Source: Gari tellinella (taxonomy: Eukaryota; Mollusca; Bivalvia; Cardiida; Psammobiidae). Taken from it: a stretch of DNA of 64,000 nucleotides. Shown in pieces: positions 1 through 10,382 of this stretch. The translations under genes and the position numbers were made by a program. The notes beneath the pieces were generated by a model. The model was given only the letters and a program-made list of their open reading frames with translations. It did no database searches and was not told the DNA's origin. Location of the stretch: NCBI GenBank assembly GCA_922989275.2, contig OV277858.1, forward strand, positions 12,981,027 through 13,045,026. Reading direction: 5' to 3'. Each line of letters opens with the position of its first letter. The stretch's first letter is position 1.

Positions 1-356
1 TCAAGGTTGGGTAATATGGGTGGATTGGTAGTGATCCAAGGTAATATCCGTATAAGTATCAACACATTGTAGTCAGTTGTGTTGATGCTAGATGAAATGG
101 TAAAATCTAGTTTTCCAAGAAATAGCCTATCTAAATATTCTAAGTACAAATAAGGTCAAGGTCAATGTCAAAATCATGGTTTGTTGATATTGGTGGATAG
201 GGAATGGTCCAAAGCAATAACTGTATAAGTGTCAAAGTATTTGAGTAAGCGGTGTTGATGCTAGACGAAACGGTAACATCTACTTAACCTTGTTACGGAC
301 GCACACACGCATGGATGGACAATTACTATATGCCTCTGCATATGCCGGGGGCATAA
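1..356. repeat. Dispersed molluscan repeat, two ~173-bp units plus tail
   Basis: Two diverged copies of one unit lie head to tail: the string around tataagt recurs at 51 and 224, and gttgatgctaga follows each. The right end carries the GGACG-type tail (acggacgcacacacgcatgg) and a small palindrome, TATGCCgggGGCATA, at 341-355. Tails like this close many bivalve dispersed repeats. The left end lies outside the window. No coding potential is seen. Confidence 0.6.
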
Positions 357-794
357 AAAGATCAACAAAAGGGTCCTGAAGAGCTCACCAGAGAAATGAG
401 GGAGTATCACATGGTTGTTTTGGGAAGTTTTTTCTACCAATCAAGGACAAACAGCTACTTTATGACCTTTTCTTACTGATAAAAGCTTTGATGCAAATGA
501 CTTCTACATTTCTTTACCGATTGACATCAAACTTTGCATATGCATTTAACATGAAGTGTAGATGTGCATGACATGATATTTTTCAAGAGAGTTGTTTTAA
601 GATAGGTAAAGTTATGGCCACTGATGGGACTTGTACATTTTTGGATCAAAACCAATGCTACATTTCTTTACCAATTCATATAAAACATTGTATATGCATA
701 ATTAAAAAAGAAGTGTTAATTTTCACGACCCAAATCTTCATTCCACTCTTCCAAAGAGTTACAGAGTTAAGGCCACTGGATGAGCTGGAAAACT
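357..794. repeat. Gene-free stretch with a diverged ~154-bp duplication
   Basis: The string tacatttctttacc occurs at 505 and again at 659 in similar surroundings, so this looks like two old tandem units. The only open frame (614-796, 60 codons) has no recognisable domain and lies inside the repeat, so I do not call it a gene. Confidence 0.4.
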
Positions 795-963
795 AGACCA
801 ATCAGAAATGGTGATTCAATCCCCCAGTAGGGTTTTGTCACAAGAGGTAAATGTTTCAGGATAAAATTGTTGTGTGCACTAAATGTGCTCTCTAACTATA
901 ACAAAATGCAATAACTTCTAGCCTAATTTGGATAAAATATAACAACAAAGGGAAGTAATTCCA

Positions 964-2503
964 ACAAGGGACACATTGACCCTAAATCGCTCGCCTGATA
1001 CACCATGTAAAACTTGACCTATAGTGACCTAGATTATGTTTGTTTGTTTGTTTGTTTTGATTTTACGTCGCTTTCAACAGTATTTCAGTCATATCGCAAC
1101 GTCCAGCTAATCACAGGTGGAAGAAGACCCCAGAAGCCCTTTATGCACTGTAACAGGCACAAATCGGCAAGTGGGTAGAACCACCGACCTTCCGCAAGCC
1201 AGCTGGAAGGCTTCCCCACATGAAAAATCCGAACGATCCTACTGGGATTCGAACTCACAGCGGTGAGGAGCTTAGTGATGTAAGTCACAGTGACTATACC
1301 GCTAGGCAACGGAGGCCCCCCACCTAGATTATGTATGACTAGACATGACCCACAATCAACAATAGAATGTTAACAAGATGTTTCTATGAGTTGACCTAGT
1401 AACCTAGTTTTTGATCAGACACTACCCTCATTTGATTTTGACCTTGATTTGATGTAGGCAAGCATCATTCAGATCTGAGTTAACACTGGTTTTGATTTGA
1501 CCTAGTGAACTAGTTTTGACCTGACATGACCCATATTATTAATTAGGCAAACATTCTATTTTTTTGCATTTAAAGCCATTGAGACTTGTAGCCTCTAGAG
1601 TGTTAACAAAGTTTTTCTATGATTTGACCTAGAGTAACCTAGTTTTTGACCAGACATGACCCACATTAACACTTGACCTGGATATCAATTGGGCAAACAT
1701 TCTTACCAAGTGTCATGAAGATCGGATAAGTTTTGTAGCCTCTAGGGTATGAGTAAGGTTTTCCAATTATTTGACCTAGTGACTGAGTGTTTGACCAGAT
1801 CTGACCCATGTTGGAAATTGACCTAGCTATAAATGAGGCAAACATTTTAAGTAAGTGTCATGGAGATTGGATGAGTTCTGTAGCCTCTAAAGTGTTAACA
1901 AGGTTTTCCTATGAATTGCCCTAGTGGCTAATGACCTGTTTTAGACCTGAACTGACCCGCATTCAAACTTGACATAGATATCAATTAGGCACACATTATA
2001 CCCTAGTTGCATTTAAATCCAATTAGATTTGTAGCCTCTAGAGACTGTTCATAAGGTTTTCCTATGATTTGACCTAGTGACCTAGTTTTTAACTGGCCAT
2101 GACCCACATTCAAACTTGACCTTGATATAAATGAGGTGAACATTTAAAAAAATTCATTTAGATACAATGAGATTTGTAGCCTCTAGAGTGTAACAAGGTT
2201 TTTACTATGATTTGACATGCTGACCTAGTTTTGACTGGACATGACCCACATTCGAACTTGACCTACATTTTTCAAGACAAACATTAAAACTAATTATCAT
2301 GAATACCAAATGAAATGTGTAGTCCTTAGAGTGTTAACAAGGTTTTTCTTTGATTTGACCTAGTTTTTAACCGGACATGACCCTCATTCGCACTTGATCT
2401 AGATTTCATTAAGATAAACATTGTTATCAAGTTTCATGAAGATCCAATGAAATGTGTGGCCATTTACCTTAAATGTTAACAAGCAATTGTGGACGGAGTG
2501 CCA
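964..2503 (+). mobile_element. Pearl/HINE-like element with ~145-bp tandem core
   Basis: The head acaagggacacattgaccc is an imperfect hairpin, followed by cgctcgcctg. The core has about seven or eight degenerate units marked by tgtagcctctag near 1589, 1736, 1881, 2032, 2177 and 2322, giving a period of 143-151 bp. The tail is gtggacggagtgccaggtgagct. Related heads occur at 3318, 6060 and 63010. The unit is rich in tgacct and gaccc words. It lies precisely inside a 162-bp-array element and contains a SINE. No flanking target duplication is evident, as expected of rolling-circle elements, but that class is an inference. Confidence 0.6.
1040..1321 (-). mobile_element. tRNA-headed SINE with (AAAC)n tail and 13-bp target duplication
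   Basis: Read on the minus strand, the element starts near 1321 with a tRNA-like head (gcctccgttgcctagcggta as A-box region, gttcgaatccc as B box), runs through a conserved body, and ends with cgacgtaaaatc and an (AAAC)n tail at 1040-1058. The 13-bp word ACCTAGATTATGT lies immediately on both sides (1027-1039 and 1322-1334), the hallmark of LINE-mediated insertion. It interrupts the 145-bp array element. It resembles tRNA-derived SINEs described from bivalves (V-SINE-like); the exact family was not verified. It appears full length, about 282 bp. Confidence 0.85.
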
Positions 2504-2775
2504 GGTGAGCTAAAAATACTGATGACAGAGTAACAGTTCTTGAGCATGGCACTCCTAGACAATGATATATACATAATCTGTATATTAAGTTTTAAGTCAA
2601 TAACTCTTATACTTTGGCAAATTATTATGTTCCAGACAAGACTACATTCGATAAAATATAACAACAAACAATAAAAATACTGATGACGGAGTAACGGTTC
2701 TTATACACTGCACTCCTGGTCAATGAGATATGTCTGTATATGAAGTTTGAAGTCAATACTATGCCTGACTTTACC

Positions 2776-3115
2776 ATAACCTCTTATGACTCTGACATAC
2801 ATGACCAAACTTGTATTGAAATCAAGAGCTTTATCAGACGAGTACACATACCGACTATGAAGTTTCTATCACATGTTACTAAGTTCAAAAGTTATGACCA
2901 ATGTTAAAGTCAGCCTATTAAGTATTTACATAACCTCTACATGACCTTGACCTTGAATTGAGACCAAATGCAAACTATGAAGTCTCTATCATATTTTATT
3001 GAAGTCTTTATAGATCATATGTGATTCAAAATTTATGGTAACGTTTCAAGCTGTGGACAGACAAGCAGCGAGGACCGAAACAATTTGCCCCAACTATAAG
3101 TCATACTGGGTATCT
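2776..3115 (+). repeat. Dispersed repeat remnant with ggacagacaag tail
   Basis: The words acatgaccaaacttgtattga, gagtacacat and aaagttatgaccaatgttaaagt match the order of words at 57650-57750. Like that copy, it ends in a ggacagac tail followed by ccccaactataagt. It is an old copy of the element annotated at 57281-57816. No ORF is seen. Confidence 0.5.
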
Positions 3116-3317
3116 ACAAGGAGAAATACAGTATGTTTAGTTTGTTTACACTAGAATATATGGTGAGCCGCATAAAATGGATCAATCAGTATTGCCTGAG
3201 CTTTTTCTTTTTTTCCCCACTGTGTTACGTGATCTTCCAAACTGAAATCATCTCTTTCTGAAATTGACACAATATTATACACATACTAACTTTAACTACA
3301 TGCAACACTTTAAAAAC
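3116..3317. other. Short stretch with nothing recognised
   Basis: AT-rich sequence between two repeats, without an ORF, palindrome or repeat that I could identify. Confidence 0.4.
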
Positions 3318-3462
3318 AAGGGCCAGAATGGCCCTATATTGTTCACATGGTACACCATGTAAAACTTGACCTATAGTGCTCTAGATTTTGACCTCACATG
3401 ACCCACATTCAATCATGGCCTAGATTTTGATGAGGCAAACAATTTGAGAAAAGTTTCATTAA

Positions 3463-3998
3463 AGCGACTCGCAACCAGATGGTGCATTAAAAATAGTAAT
3501 TTGTAAATATGTGTCAAACGCTTATATAAATGGTAAAGAATTAGTTTAGGATAAGAAATTCTGTTTAAAAAAATGTATTTCAATAAAAAAAATATTGGTC
3601 TCTGGTGGGATTCGAACCCGGGGCCCGGCATTGGCGGACAAAAGGCAAAATAGGGGAAACCGCTTAGACCAATGGACCACGGAACTATCCGTTTATCTCG
3701 GATCGATTTAACGTATTTCAATGTGTAGCGATCGAAAGTGCATACAACTTCGTAATTCGGCTCGTGTTTATGTCTGAGCCCGTGTAGAGAAGCAACAACA
3801 ACAACTATACCGTCTACTAGTCGGTATAGAAAAACGATGGAAAATATCTAAAAATCTAAGATTCGGTGACGATTCTTGAGACTTTTTTTGGACTGATCAT
3901 ATTTTTTTAATGTCAGAAGCCAAATAGTGCCACACATTTGCTTTTATTTGAGTATTTTATTTTATTTTGACAAGTACACCATCCGGTTGCGAATCCCT
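3463..3998. mobile_element. TTAA-flanked MITE, 536 bp, 24-bp inverted ends
   Basis: The left end AGCGACTCGCAACCAGATGG and the inverted right end AGGGATTCGCAACCGGATGG agree at 20 of 24 bases over their full length. TTAA lies directly outside both ends (3459-3462 and 3999-4002), the target preference of the piggyBac superfamily. The interrupted repeat is restored if the element and one TTAA are removed, so both borders are secure. There is no transposase, so it is nonautonomous. It contains a tRNA-like segment on the minus strand. A partial inverted relative lies at 4988-5172. Confidence 0.8.
3598..3684 (-). tRNA. tRNA-like pseudogene or SINE head inside the MITE
   Basis: The minus strand carries an A-box-like tggtctaagcgg and a perfect B box, GGTTCGAATCCC, about 50 bases apart. 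The acceptor arms do not pair and I see no convincing anticodon stem, so it is not a working tRNA. It may be a SINE head captured by the MITE. Confidence 0.45.
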
Positions 3999-4345
3999 TT
4001 AAGATCAAATGAGATTTGTAGCTTCTAGAGCAGTGATTATTTTAGAAATCAGATGAACGAGTCTCATTCTGTAAAACAATGAGTCTGACAAAAATTGAGT
4101 CCTTCAGGTGAAAAATTTACCCTATATCCTAGATATCAATAAAAAACATTTTTACCAAGTTTCATCAACATTTAAAAAGATTTTTAGCTTCTAGCTGTTA
4201 ACAAATGTTGTCTGATATGATCTAGTTACCATGTTTTTGACCGGACATTTCCCATATTCATCTATGACCTAGATATAATTTAGATAAACATTTTGACCCA
4301 GTTGCATTAAAATCCGATGAGATTTGTAACCCTACATTTTGACAC

Positions 4346-4987
4346 AGATTTTTCCTTAATTTGCATTGGTTCATAATTTTTTAATAACTTTTGAAGAGTT
4401 TCGACTAAAAGAGAGATGTCAAAAAACTTACCTCATTCCTCCATCAGAGATTATTGCTGTCCCCATAATCATACACAATTTCTTGTCATGCTTTGATGAG
4501 CTAAAATAGATTAAAACTATTGGTTATGTGAGAAAAAGAACCTGTCACTAGTCGTTGTATGAGACAAACTGATCTAAACCTCGGCTAGAATAGAAAAAAT
4601 ATTTAGCACGCCAAGACTCGCTTAATAATTAATAACATTTCAATCCTAGACTCGGTCGTTACGTCATCCCATGAAACACCACAATAATGTTCATTTATTG
4701 TTCCCAATGGATTCGTTATCTAATTAACATCAATTAATTTGACTTGTCCGTCCAGACAGATAAGGTAATCTCAACACCCCCCCCCCCCCAATATTTTTGG
4801 ATATCTCCGTCCGCAAGGTGAGAACAGCTTGTGTAACACAATGACTGACGGCATATCCCATAGTTTTGCGATTTTACCTACTTTAAGATCCCACATGACC
4901 AAGCTTCAAGTGTGACCTAAATTTTATGAAGGACATAGCACTGACATAATCTCATAAAGATATAGCCAAATATGTGACTTCTTCAAG
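4346..4987. other. Gene-free region with a poly-C run
   Basis: No gene or structured repeat was recognised. A run of 13 C ends at 4789. Remnants of repeat vocabulary (tccgtccgcaagg, cacatgaccaagcttcaagtgtgacc) suggest old dispersed repeats. Confidence 0.4.
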
Positions 4988-5172
4988 CCACTCGCAACCA
5001 GATGGTGCATTTGCAAAAGATAAAAGAAATTACTCAAATATATACAAAAGGGTAGCATTATCGTGCATCTGGCATTGGAAAAATATGACCAGTCTAATAA
5101 CACCCTCTCGAAAAATCTTCAAATCTTAGTTTTTTACATATTTTCCATCGTTTTATCCATAGCGTCGAAAGT
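4988..5172 (-). mobile_element. Truncated inverted relative of the TTAA MITE at 3463
   Basis: It begins with the same terminal sequence (cactcgcaaccagatggtgc). Its reverse complement matches the right half of the 3463-3998 MITE in order: acgatggaaaatat, then aactaagattt, ggtcatatttttccaatgccag, and ttgagtaatttctttta. The other end is missing, so it is a truncated copy. Confidence 0.65.
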
Positions 5173-5338
5173 TGCTATAAAAATTAAGTCAGGACTCAGG
5201 CATAAGCTCTGGTGAACTAAAAATGTAATATTAAACTCAGAAAAGGAGAGATAACAGCTCAGGCATTATGATTTTCTTCAGCTGGGAATAAAATTAATCC
5301 TCATTTACACCGGGAAAAACTGTATTACTTATAAAATT

Positions 5339-5803
5339 TGGTTAGGATGTTGGGGGGTTTAAGTAGACACCAACTTATATTTTGTAAGGATGTTGGGGGT
5401 TTAAGTAGACACCAACATATATTTGGTAAGGATGTTGGGGGGTTTAAGTAGACACCAACTTATATTTTGTAAGGATGTTGGGGGGTTAAAGTAGACACCA
5501 ACATATATTTTGTAAGGATGTTGGGGGGTTTAAGTAGACACCAACATATATTTAGTTAGGATGCTAGGGGGGGGGGGGTTAAGTAGACACCAATATATAT
5601 TTGGTAAGGATGTTGGGGTTTTTAAGTAGACACCAACATATATTTGGTTAGGATGTTGGGGTTTTAAGCAGACACCATCATATATTCCGTTAGGATGTTG
5701 GGGGGTTTAAGTAGACACCATCATATATTTGGTTAGGATGTTGGGGGGTTTAAGTAGACACCAACATTGTATATTTCGTTAGGATGATGGGGGGTTTCAA
5801 ACA
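5339..5803 (+). repeat. 43-bp G-rich minisatellite, about 11 units
   Basis: The unit reads roughly ggatgttggggggtttaagt followed by agacaccaacatatatttggtta. Unit starts at 5345, 5388, 5430, 5473, 5516, 5559, 5608, 5651, 5693, 5736 and 5782 give a 42-49 bp spacing. Each unit has a run of 4-10 G. Units differ by few bases, so the array is relatively young compared with the older arrays around it. Confidence 0.9.
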
Positions 5804-6057
5804 TAATCTAACGCTTATGGTAATAATAATATACAATCTGAGTAAGTTTGAGAAAGTTTGGATAAATACTGTGGCCTCTAGAGTGTAAACACTAAAATTG
5901 TTGATGACGGACGACGGTTGACTGAAGACGGACGCCGGACATTCAAGAATTGCAAACAATCACCCTGATCTAGCTCAGGTGAGCTACAAATGTTTATATA
6001 ATTTGATCAAGTTTTCCAACCGGACGTCACATACATTCAATCTTAACCTAAATTTAT
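5804..6057 (+). repeat. Tail of a 145-bp-family element
   Basis: The sequence gtggcctctagagtgtaaacac is the core unit of the 145-bp family. It is followed by a GACGGACGACGG tail and ctgatctagctcaggtgagc. This is the right end of an element whose left part was apparently replaced by the minisatellite. Confidence 0.55.
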
Positions 6058-7270
6058 AACAAGAGTCCCATGGGGCATATTTCGCTCACCTGAGAATAGA
6101 TTACAAAATGTAGATAATGATTTATGTCCAGGACGGGGTAATTTTTTCCCTGATAGGCATAATTTGAACAATCTTGATAGAGAACCTGTAGATGATGCTA
6201 TGTGCCAAGTATCTAAGATCAGGGTACTAGGGTTTTAGACAAGAAGATTTTTTAAAGTTTCCATTGAAAACATCTATTTTTAGCTCCTGTGACCTACATA
6301 TGCAACAGGGCCAATTTTGACCCCAGGGGCATAATTTGAGCAAAATTGATAGACGACCTGTAGGTGATTCTACATGAAGATTTTTTAAGTTTTTATAGAA
6401 AAAATATATTTTTAGCTCTTATGACCTAGATATGCAACAGACCTGAACCATTTGAACAAAATATATGTAAAGGCTATTCAGAAGAGTCACCATACCAAAT
6501 TACAAAGCTCTGGCCATATTAGTGTCAGAGAAGAAGACATTTGAAAACTTCACTATATAACTCTATGTAAAACGGTGATCCCCGGGCAGGGAAAATTTTG
6601 ACCCAAGGGGCATAATTTGAATAAACTTGATAGAGGACCTGTAGGCGTTGCTATGTGCAAAATATCTAAGCTCTGGCTCTTGTAATTTCAGACAAGCAGA
6701 TTTTTTAAGTTTTCATTGAAAAATATATATTTTTAGCTCCTGTGACCTAGATATGAAACCAACCAGAGCCATTTGAACAATATCGGTAAAGGGCATCGAG
6801 AACTGTCACCATGCCAAATATCAAAGCTCTGGCCATATTGGTTTTAGAGTAGAAGACATTTAAAAATTTCACTATATAACTCTTATGTAAAACGATGACC
6901 CAGGGCGGGACCAATTTTGACCCCAGGGGCATAATTTGAACAAACTTGATAGAGGACCTGTAGATTATGCTATGTGCCAAATATCTAAGCGCTGGCCCTT
7001 GCAGTTTTTGACAAGAAGATTTTTTAAAGATTTCCTTATTTTTTCACTTTGGTTGCCATGGCAACCACACTTTGGTTGCCATGGCAACCAGAGTTCTGCA
7101 TTGTTTTAATTCTTTGAACAAATTTGAAAGAGCTTGACCAAAGGAACATTTCTGTAAAGCTTGGTTGAATTCTGTCAAGCTGTATAGGAGGAGATGTCGT
7201 TTGAAGCAATTGTTAACAACGACGGACGACGCACGAGGAAGGACGCCATCCCAATAGCTCACCTTGAGCC
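6058..7270 (+). mobile_element. Dispersed element with repeated ~300-bp core units
   Basis: It starts aacaagagtcccatgggg...cgctcacctgag and ends gacggacgacgcacgagg...agctcaccttgagcc, the same head and tail grammar as 964 and 63010. The core repeats gggcataatttgaacaaacttg at about 6150, 6328, 6607 and 6929. Two perfect X-box palindromes lie near the right end. No protein is encoded; short open frames here are broken by repeat decay. Confidence 0.6.
7052..7088. promoter_or_regulatory. Two tandem perfect X-box (RFX-type) palindromes
   Basis: GTTGCCATGGCAAC occurs at 7052-7065 and 7075-7088. This 14-mer is the ideal palindromic site known for RFX-family winged-helix factors. Activity in this repeat is not shown. 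Confidence 0.6.
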
Positions 7271-7585
7271 TTCAACAGAATGGGAAATCAAAGATTAATA
7301 AGCTCAACTCCTGTAAACTAATAACACACTTTTAACAGAAAACCATAACACTGACCCTAGGGGTCAAGGTTAATGTCACCAAACCTTGATACCTTGTTGT
7401 CATTGAGCCGCATGAGCTTCTGAAGTTTCATTACTATTGGTGCAGTTCGCTCAGCACATACTTTTACTTTAATGTTGACCCTAGAGGTCAAGGTCAAAGG
7501 TATTGGTCACAAAACTGCAATGCATTATGGTCTACCCATTGAGGCGCATCAGCATATGAAGTTTCGTGACCGTAGTTGCAAATTT
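7271..7585 (+). repeat. Repeat remnant with ctag-ggtcaaggtc units
   Basis: Two related blocks (gaccctaggggtcaaggt at about 7354 and gaccctagaggtcaaggtc at about 7478), each followed by tgag.cgcat.agc.t.tgaagttt, show an old tandem repeat of about 125 bp common in molluscan DNA. No gene. Confidence 0.5.
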
Positions 7586-7725
7586 GTTACACGGCATTTT
7601 GGCAGGGTGTATGGCCTTGTATGACCGTTTTGGATTCCTTATTTCCTTCGCGTTCAGGAAATTCGGAATCCAAAACCGTCATACAAGCCAATTCACCCTG
7701 CCTAAATTATTTTATACCGTGTAAC
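7586..7725. mobile_element. Foldback hairpin element, ~140 bp
   Basis: The left arm (gttacacgg, ggcagggtg, ttgtatgaccgttttggatt) is mirrored by the right arm (aatccaaaaccgtcatacaa, caccctgcc, ccgtgtaac) around a loop at about 7652. The arms are over 60 bases with few mismatches. This is a MITE-like foldback; no target duplication could be fixed. Confidence 0.75.
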
Positions 7726-8177
7726 TTATAATATCAATCTTAAAATAGATCGCATAGAAAATACAATAAATAATGTTGTATTTAATACCTCTTTACGGCC
7801 TATAAACACATTAGCTTGGTTTAGGAACACAAAACTTCCAACACAAAATGCAAGTTCTTCATACATCATATGACTCATGCCAGGTACCAAACTCGATGAG
7901 GGAACCAGCTATATGGTTACCCTTGCAAGCTTCGTACGTGGATGTATATGTACCATTGCAGTAACAAGCATTCAGTGTTACTTTCAACATGCTTTAAACA
8001 ACCACCTGTCTATAGAACAGAAAACAGGTTATGTCAGTTAAGAAGTAAACAAATATTCACCTTAACATTGGTTGTGTCCAAGTCCAGACTGGCTTTTATC
8101 TGCAACAAAAAGGATGTCTTTCAGTTTATACTTAAACCCTGCACATATATTTTCATATTTTGAAGATAAATTACCAC
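7726..8177. other. Gene-free stretch
   Basis: No recognised repeat or gene. The open frame at 7942-8163 (73 codons) has no domain, signal or neighbour that supports it. Confidence 0.4.
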
Positions 8178-8262
8178 TTTAGGCAGGTTTAAAGTAAAGC
8201 AGAACGCGCCTTAAGGTGCAATATACTGCATTCTGCTTTACTTTCAGCCTGCTTTAAGCTAC
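8178..8262. mobile_element. AAAGCAG hairpin element, copy 1
   Basis: The arms gcaggtttaaagtaaagcag (from 8183) and ctgctttactttcagcctgc (to 8252) pair at 20 of 22 bases over the full arms, around a 26-base loop. The same arm words recur at 13326, 11956, 23263, 23435, 44768, 44930, 58000 and 62620, which makes this a dispersed hairpin family. Confidence 0.65.
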
Positions 8263-8322
8263 CATTTGATGAAATATAGAATTTATATATTCCGATTCAT
8301 AGTCATGACTGTACATATTTAA

Positions 8323-9775
8323 ACTAGACCTATCACAAATGGTGATTCATACCCCCAGTGGGGTCTTGTCACAAGAGATAAATGTTTCTGGATAAAGTTG
8401 ATGTGTGCTCCCTAACTTGGAAAAGAATAACAAAGGGCAACAACTCAAAAAATGGATAAAAATATAACAACAAAGGGAAATAACTCCAAAAATATGGATG
8501 ACAGAGTACAGGTTCTTATGCATTGCACTCCTGGTAAATGAGATCTATCTGTATATGAAGTTTGAAGTCAATAGCTCTTATACTTTGGAAGTTATGTTCT
8601 GGACAAGCCTAAATTGGATAAAAAATATATCAACAAAGGGTAATAACTCCAAACATAATGATGATAGAGTTATGGTTCTTGTGCACTGCACTCCTAGTCA
8701 ATAAGATCTATCTGTATATGAAGTTTGGGGTCAATAGCTTCTATACTTTGGAAGTTATGCTCCGGACAAACCTAAATTGGGTAAAAATATAACAACAAAG
8801 GGCAATAACACCAAAAATACTGATGGCAGAATTATTGTTCTTGCGCACTGCACTCCTAGTAAATAAGATCTATCTGTATATGAAGTTTAAAGTCAATAGC
8901 TCTTTTACTTTTGAAGTTATGCTCCGGACAAGCCTAAATTGGGTAAAAATATGACAACAAAGAGCAATAACTCCAAAAATACTGATGACAGAGTAACGGT
9001 TCTTGCGCACTGCACACCTAGTCAATGAGATCTATCTGTATATGAAGTTTGAAGTCAATAGCTTTTATACTTTAGAAGTTATGCTCCGGACAAGCCTAAA
9101 TTTGGTAAAAATATAACAACAAAGGACAATAACTCCAAAAAGACTAATGAAAGAGTAACGGTTCTTGCGCACTTCACTCTAAGTCAATGAGATCTATCTG
9201 TATATGAAGTTAAAAGTCAATAGCTCTTATACTTTGGAAGTAATGCTCTGGACAAGCCTAAATTGGGAAAAAATATAATAACAAAGGGCAATAACTCCAA
9301 AAATACTGATGACAGAGTAACGGGTCTTGCAGACTGCACTCCTAGTCAATGAGATCTATCGGTATATGAAGTTTGAAGTCAATAGCTCTTATACTTTAAA
9401 AGTAATGCTCCGGACAAGCCTAAATTGGGTAAAAATGTAATAACAAAGGGCAATAACTCCAAAAATACTGATGTCAGAGTAACGGTTCTTGCGCACTGCA
9501 CTCCTAGTTAATTAGATCTATCTGTATATGAAGTTTGAAGTCAATAGCTATTATACTTTGGAAGTTATGATCCTGACAAGCCTAAATTTGATAAAAATAA
9601 CAAAGGGCAATAACTCCAAAAATACTGACGTCAGAGTAATGGTTCTGGCGCACTGCACTCCTGGTCAATAAGATCTATCTGTATATGAAGTTTGAAGTCA
9701 ATAGCTGTTATACTTTAGAAGTTATGCTCCGGACAAGCTGGACACGCGGACGGACGGAACTTTAGATCTAGAACT
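8323..9775 (+). mobile_element. 162-bp-array element, eight units
   Basis: After a head shared with 795-963, the marker gtatatgaag occurs at 8551, 8714, 8876, 9038, 9200, 9362, 9524 and 9681. The spacing is 162-163 bp except for the last unit (157). The array ends in ggacacgcggacggacgg. This fits the pearl/BIV160 type of bivalve arrays in unit length and tail; the family name is by resemblance only. There are no open frames across units. Confidence 0.85.
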
Positions 9776-10060
9776 ATAGATCTCTTGATTTTGTTTTTAA
9801 AATGGCCCTTTCGCTGCATTGTTTGACCAGGGAAACCTACTCAAATACCAGAAATGTGTACGGGTCCGAGTGCATTTAACTGCGATTTTTGGTCATATCT
9901 AGAGAAAGCCTGTCAACCTCATCATAGTATAAATAAGGCATGGTTTGTAATAAGTTCTTCTCAAATCTATATTTAACTGTTTTATGACAAAAAGTGATGT
10001 TGCTAATTCAGTTAACAGCAAAAAAACCTGACTGTAATATGCTAGGATTAGCCCGTAGCT
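9776..10060. other. Short gene-free stretch
   Basis: Nothing recognised between the 162-bp array and the composite inverted element. Confidence 0.4.
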
Positions 10061-10382
10061 GATGCTTAAGCCACGATCTCACTGTCCAGGTTTGGGTTCC
10101 CGTGAGTCCCGGTTTAGCAAACCGGCAGTCACCTGGAGTACAACCTTGGCAGCGCCGGGGGCGACTGCAGCTCGATCCTTGATCGACCAGCTTCCACCGG
10201 CTAACTTCCCCGGATGCTTTAAAATGTTTAATACAACCGGGGGTCACCGGGACAGAAACCAGAACCGGCTTCATCCAGGGTCAGGGGAATGCCAGAGCAA
10301 CGCCGGATCTTTACCAGCACATCCGGGGCAGCTCCGGGCCTCTACCCTGAACAACCGGGGTGTATATAATATGCGAGCATAA
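10061..10382 (+). repeat. Left GC-rich flank with dense CCGG words
   Basis: This block is clearly more GC-rich than the surrounding AT-rich DNA, and CCGG recurs every 15-35 bases. Overlapping frames on both strands (10008-10274 minus and 10062-10382 plus) stay open only because the block is GC-rich; they show no domain. The right flank at 13938-14286 has the same character in inverted order. Confidence 0.6.

Larger units (their letters stand above)
795..2775. mobile_element. 162-bp-array element, interrupted by a younger insertion
   Basis: Bases 795-963 match the head of the larger array at 8323-8480 (tggtgattca then cccccagt and cttgtcacaagag). Bases about 2504-2775 match its repeat unit (actgatgacagagtaac, then gaagttt.aagtcaata). 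The break falls exactly between ataactcca and aaaatactgatg of the unit, where an element with different repeats sits at 964-2503. The original copy was therefore an array element with at least two units before it was split. No protein is encoded. The resemblance to pearl/Helentron-type bivalve repeats is inferred from structure. Confidence 0.6.
3318..4345 (+). mobile_element. Second 145-bp-family element, split by a TTAA MITE
   Basis: The head caagggccagaatggccc is a clean hairpin (GGGCCA/TGGCCC), followed by ttcacatggtacaccatgtaaaacttgacc, the same start as at 964. The core resumes after the MITE with aaatgagatttgtagcttctag at about 4005 and a last degenerate unit near 4260-4340. Removing 3463-3998 plus one TTAA restores the expected core (gtttca-ttaa-gatcaaatgag). 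The right end is not clear. Confidence 0.55.

Noticed and set aside
5339..5803. CRISPR-like array
   Set aside because: Units are contiguous without unique spacers, and the sequence is clearly animal DNA.
10008..10382. Opposed 88- and 106-codon frames as a gene
   Set aside because: Both strands are open over the same GC-rich block, there is no domain, and the block is an inverted flank of a mobile structure.
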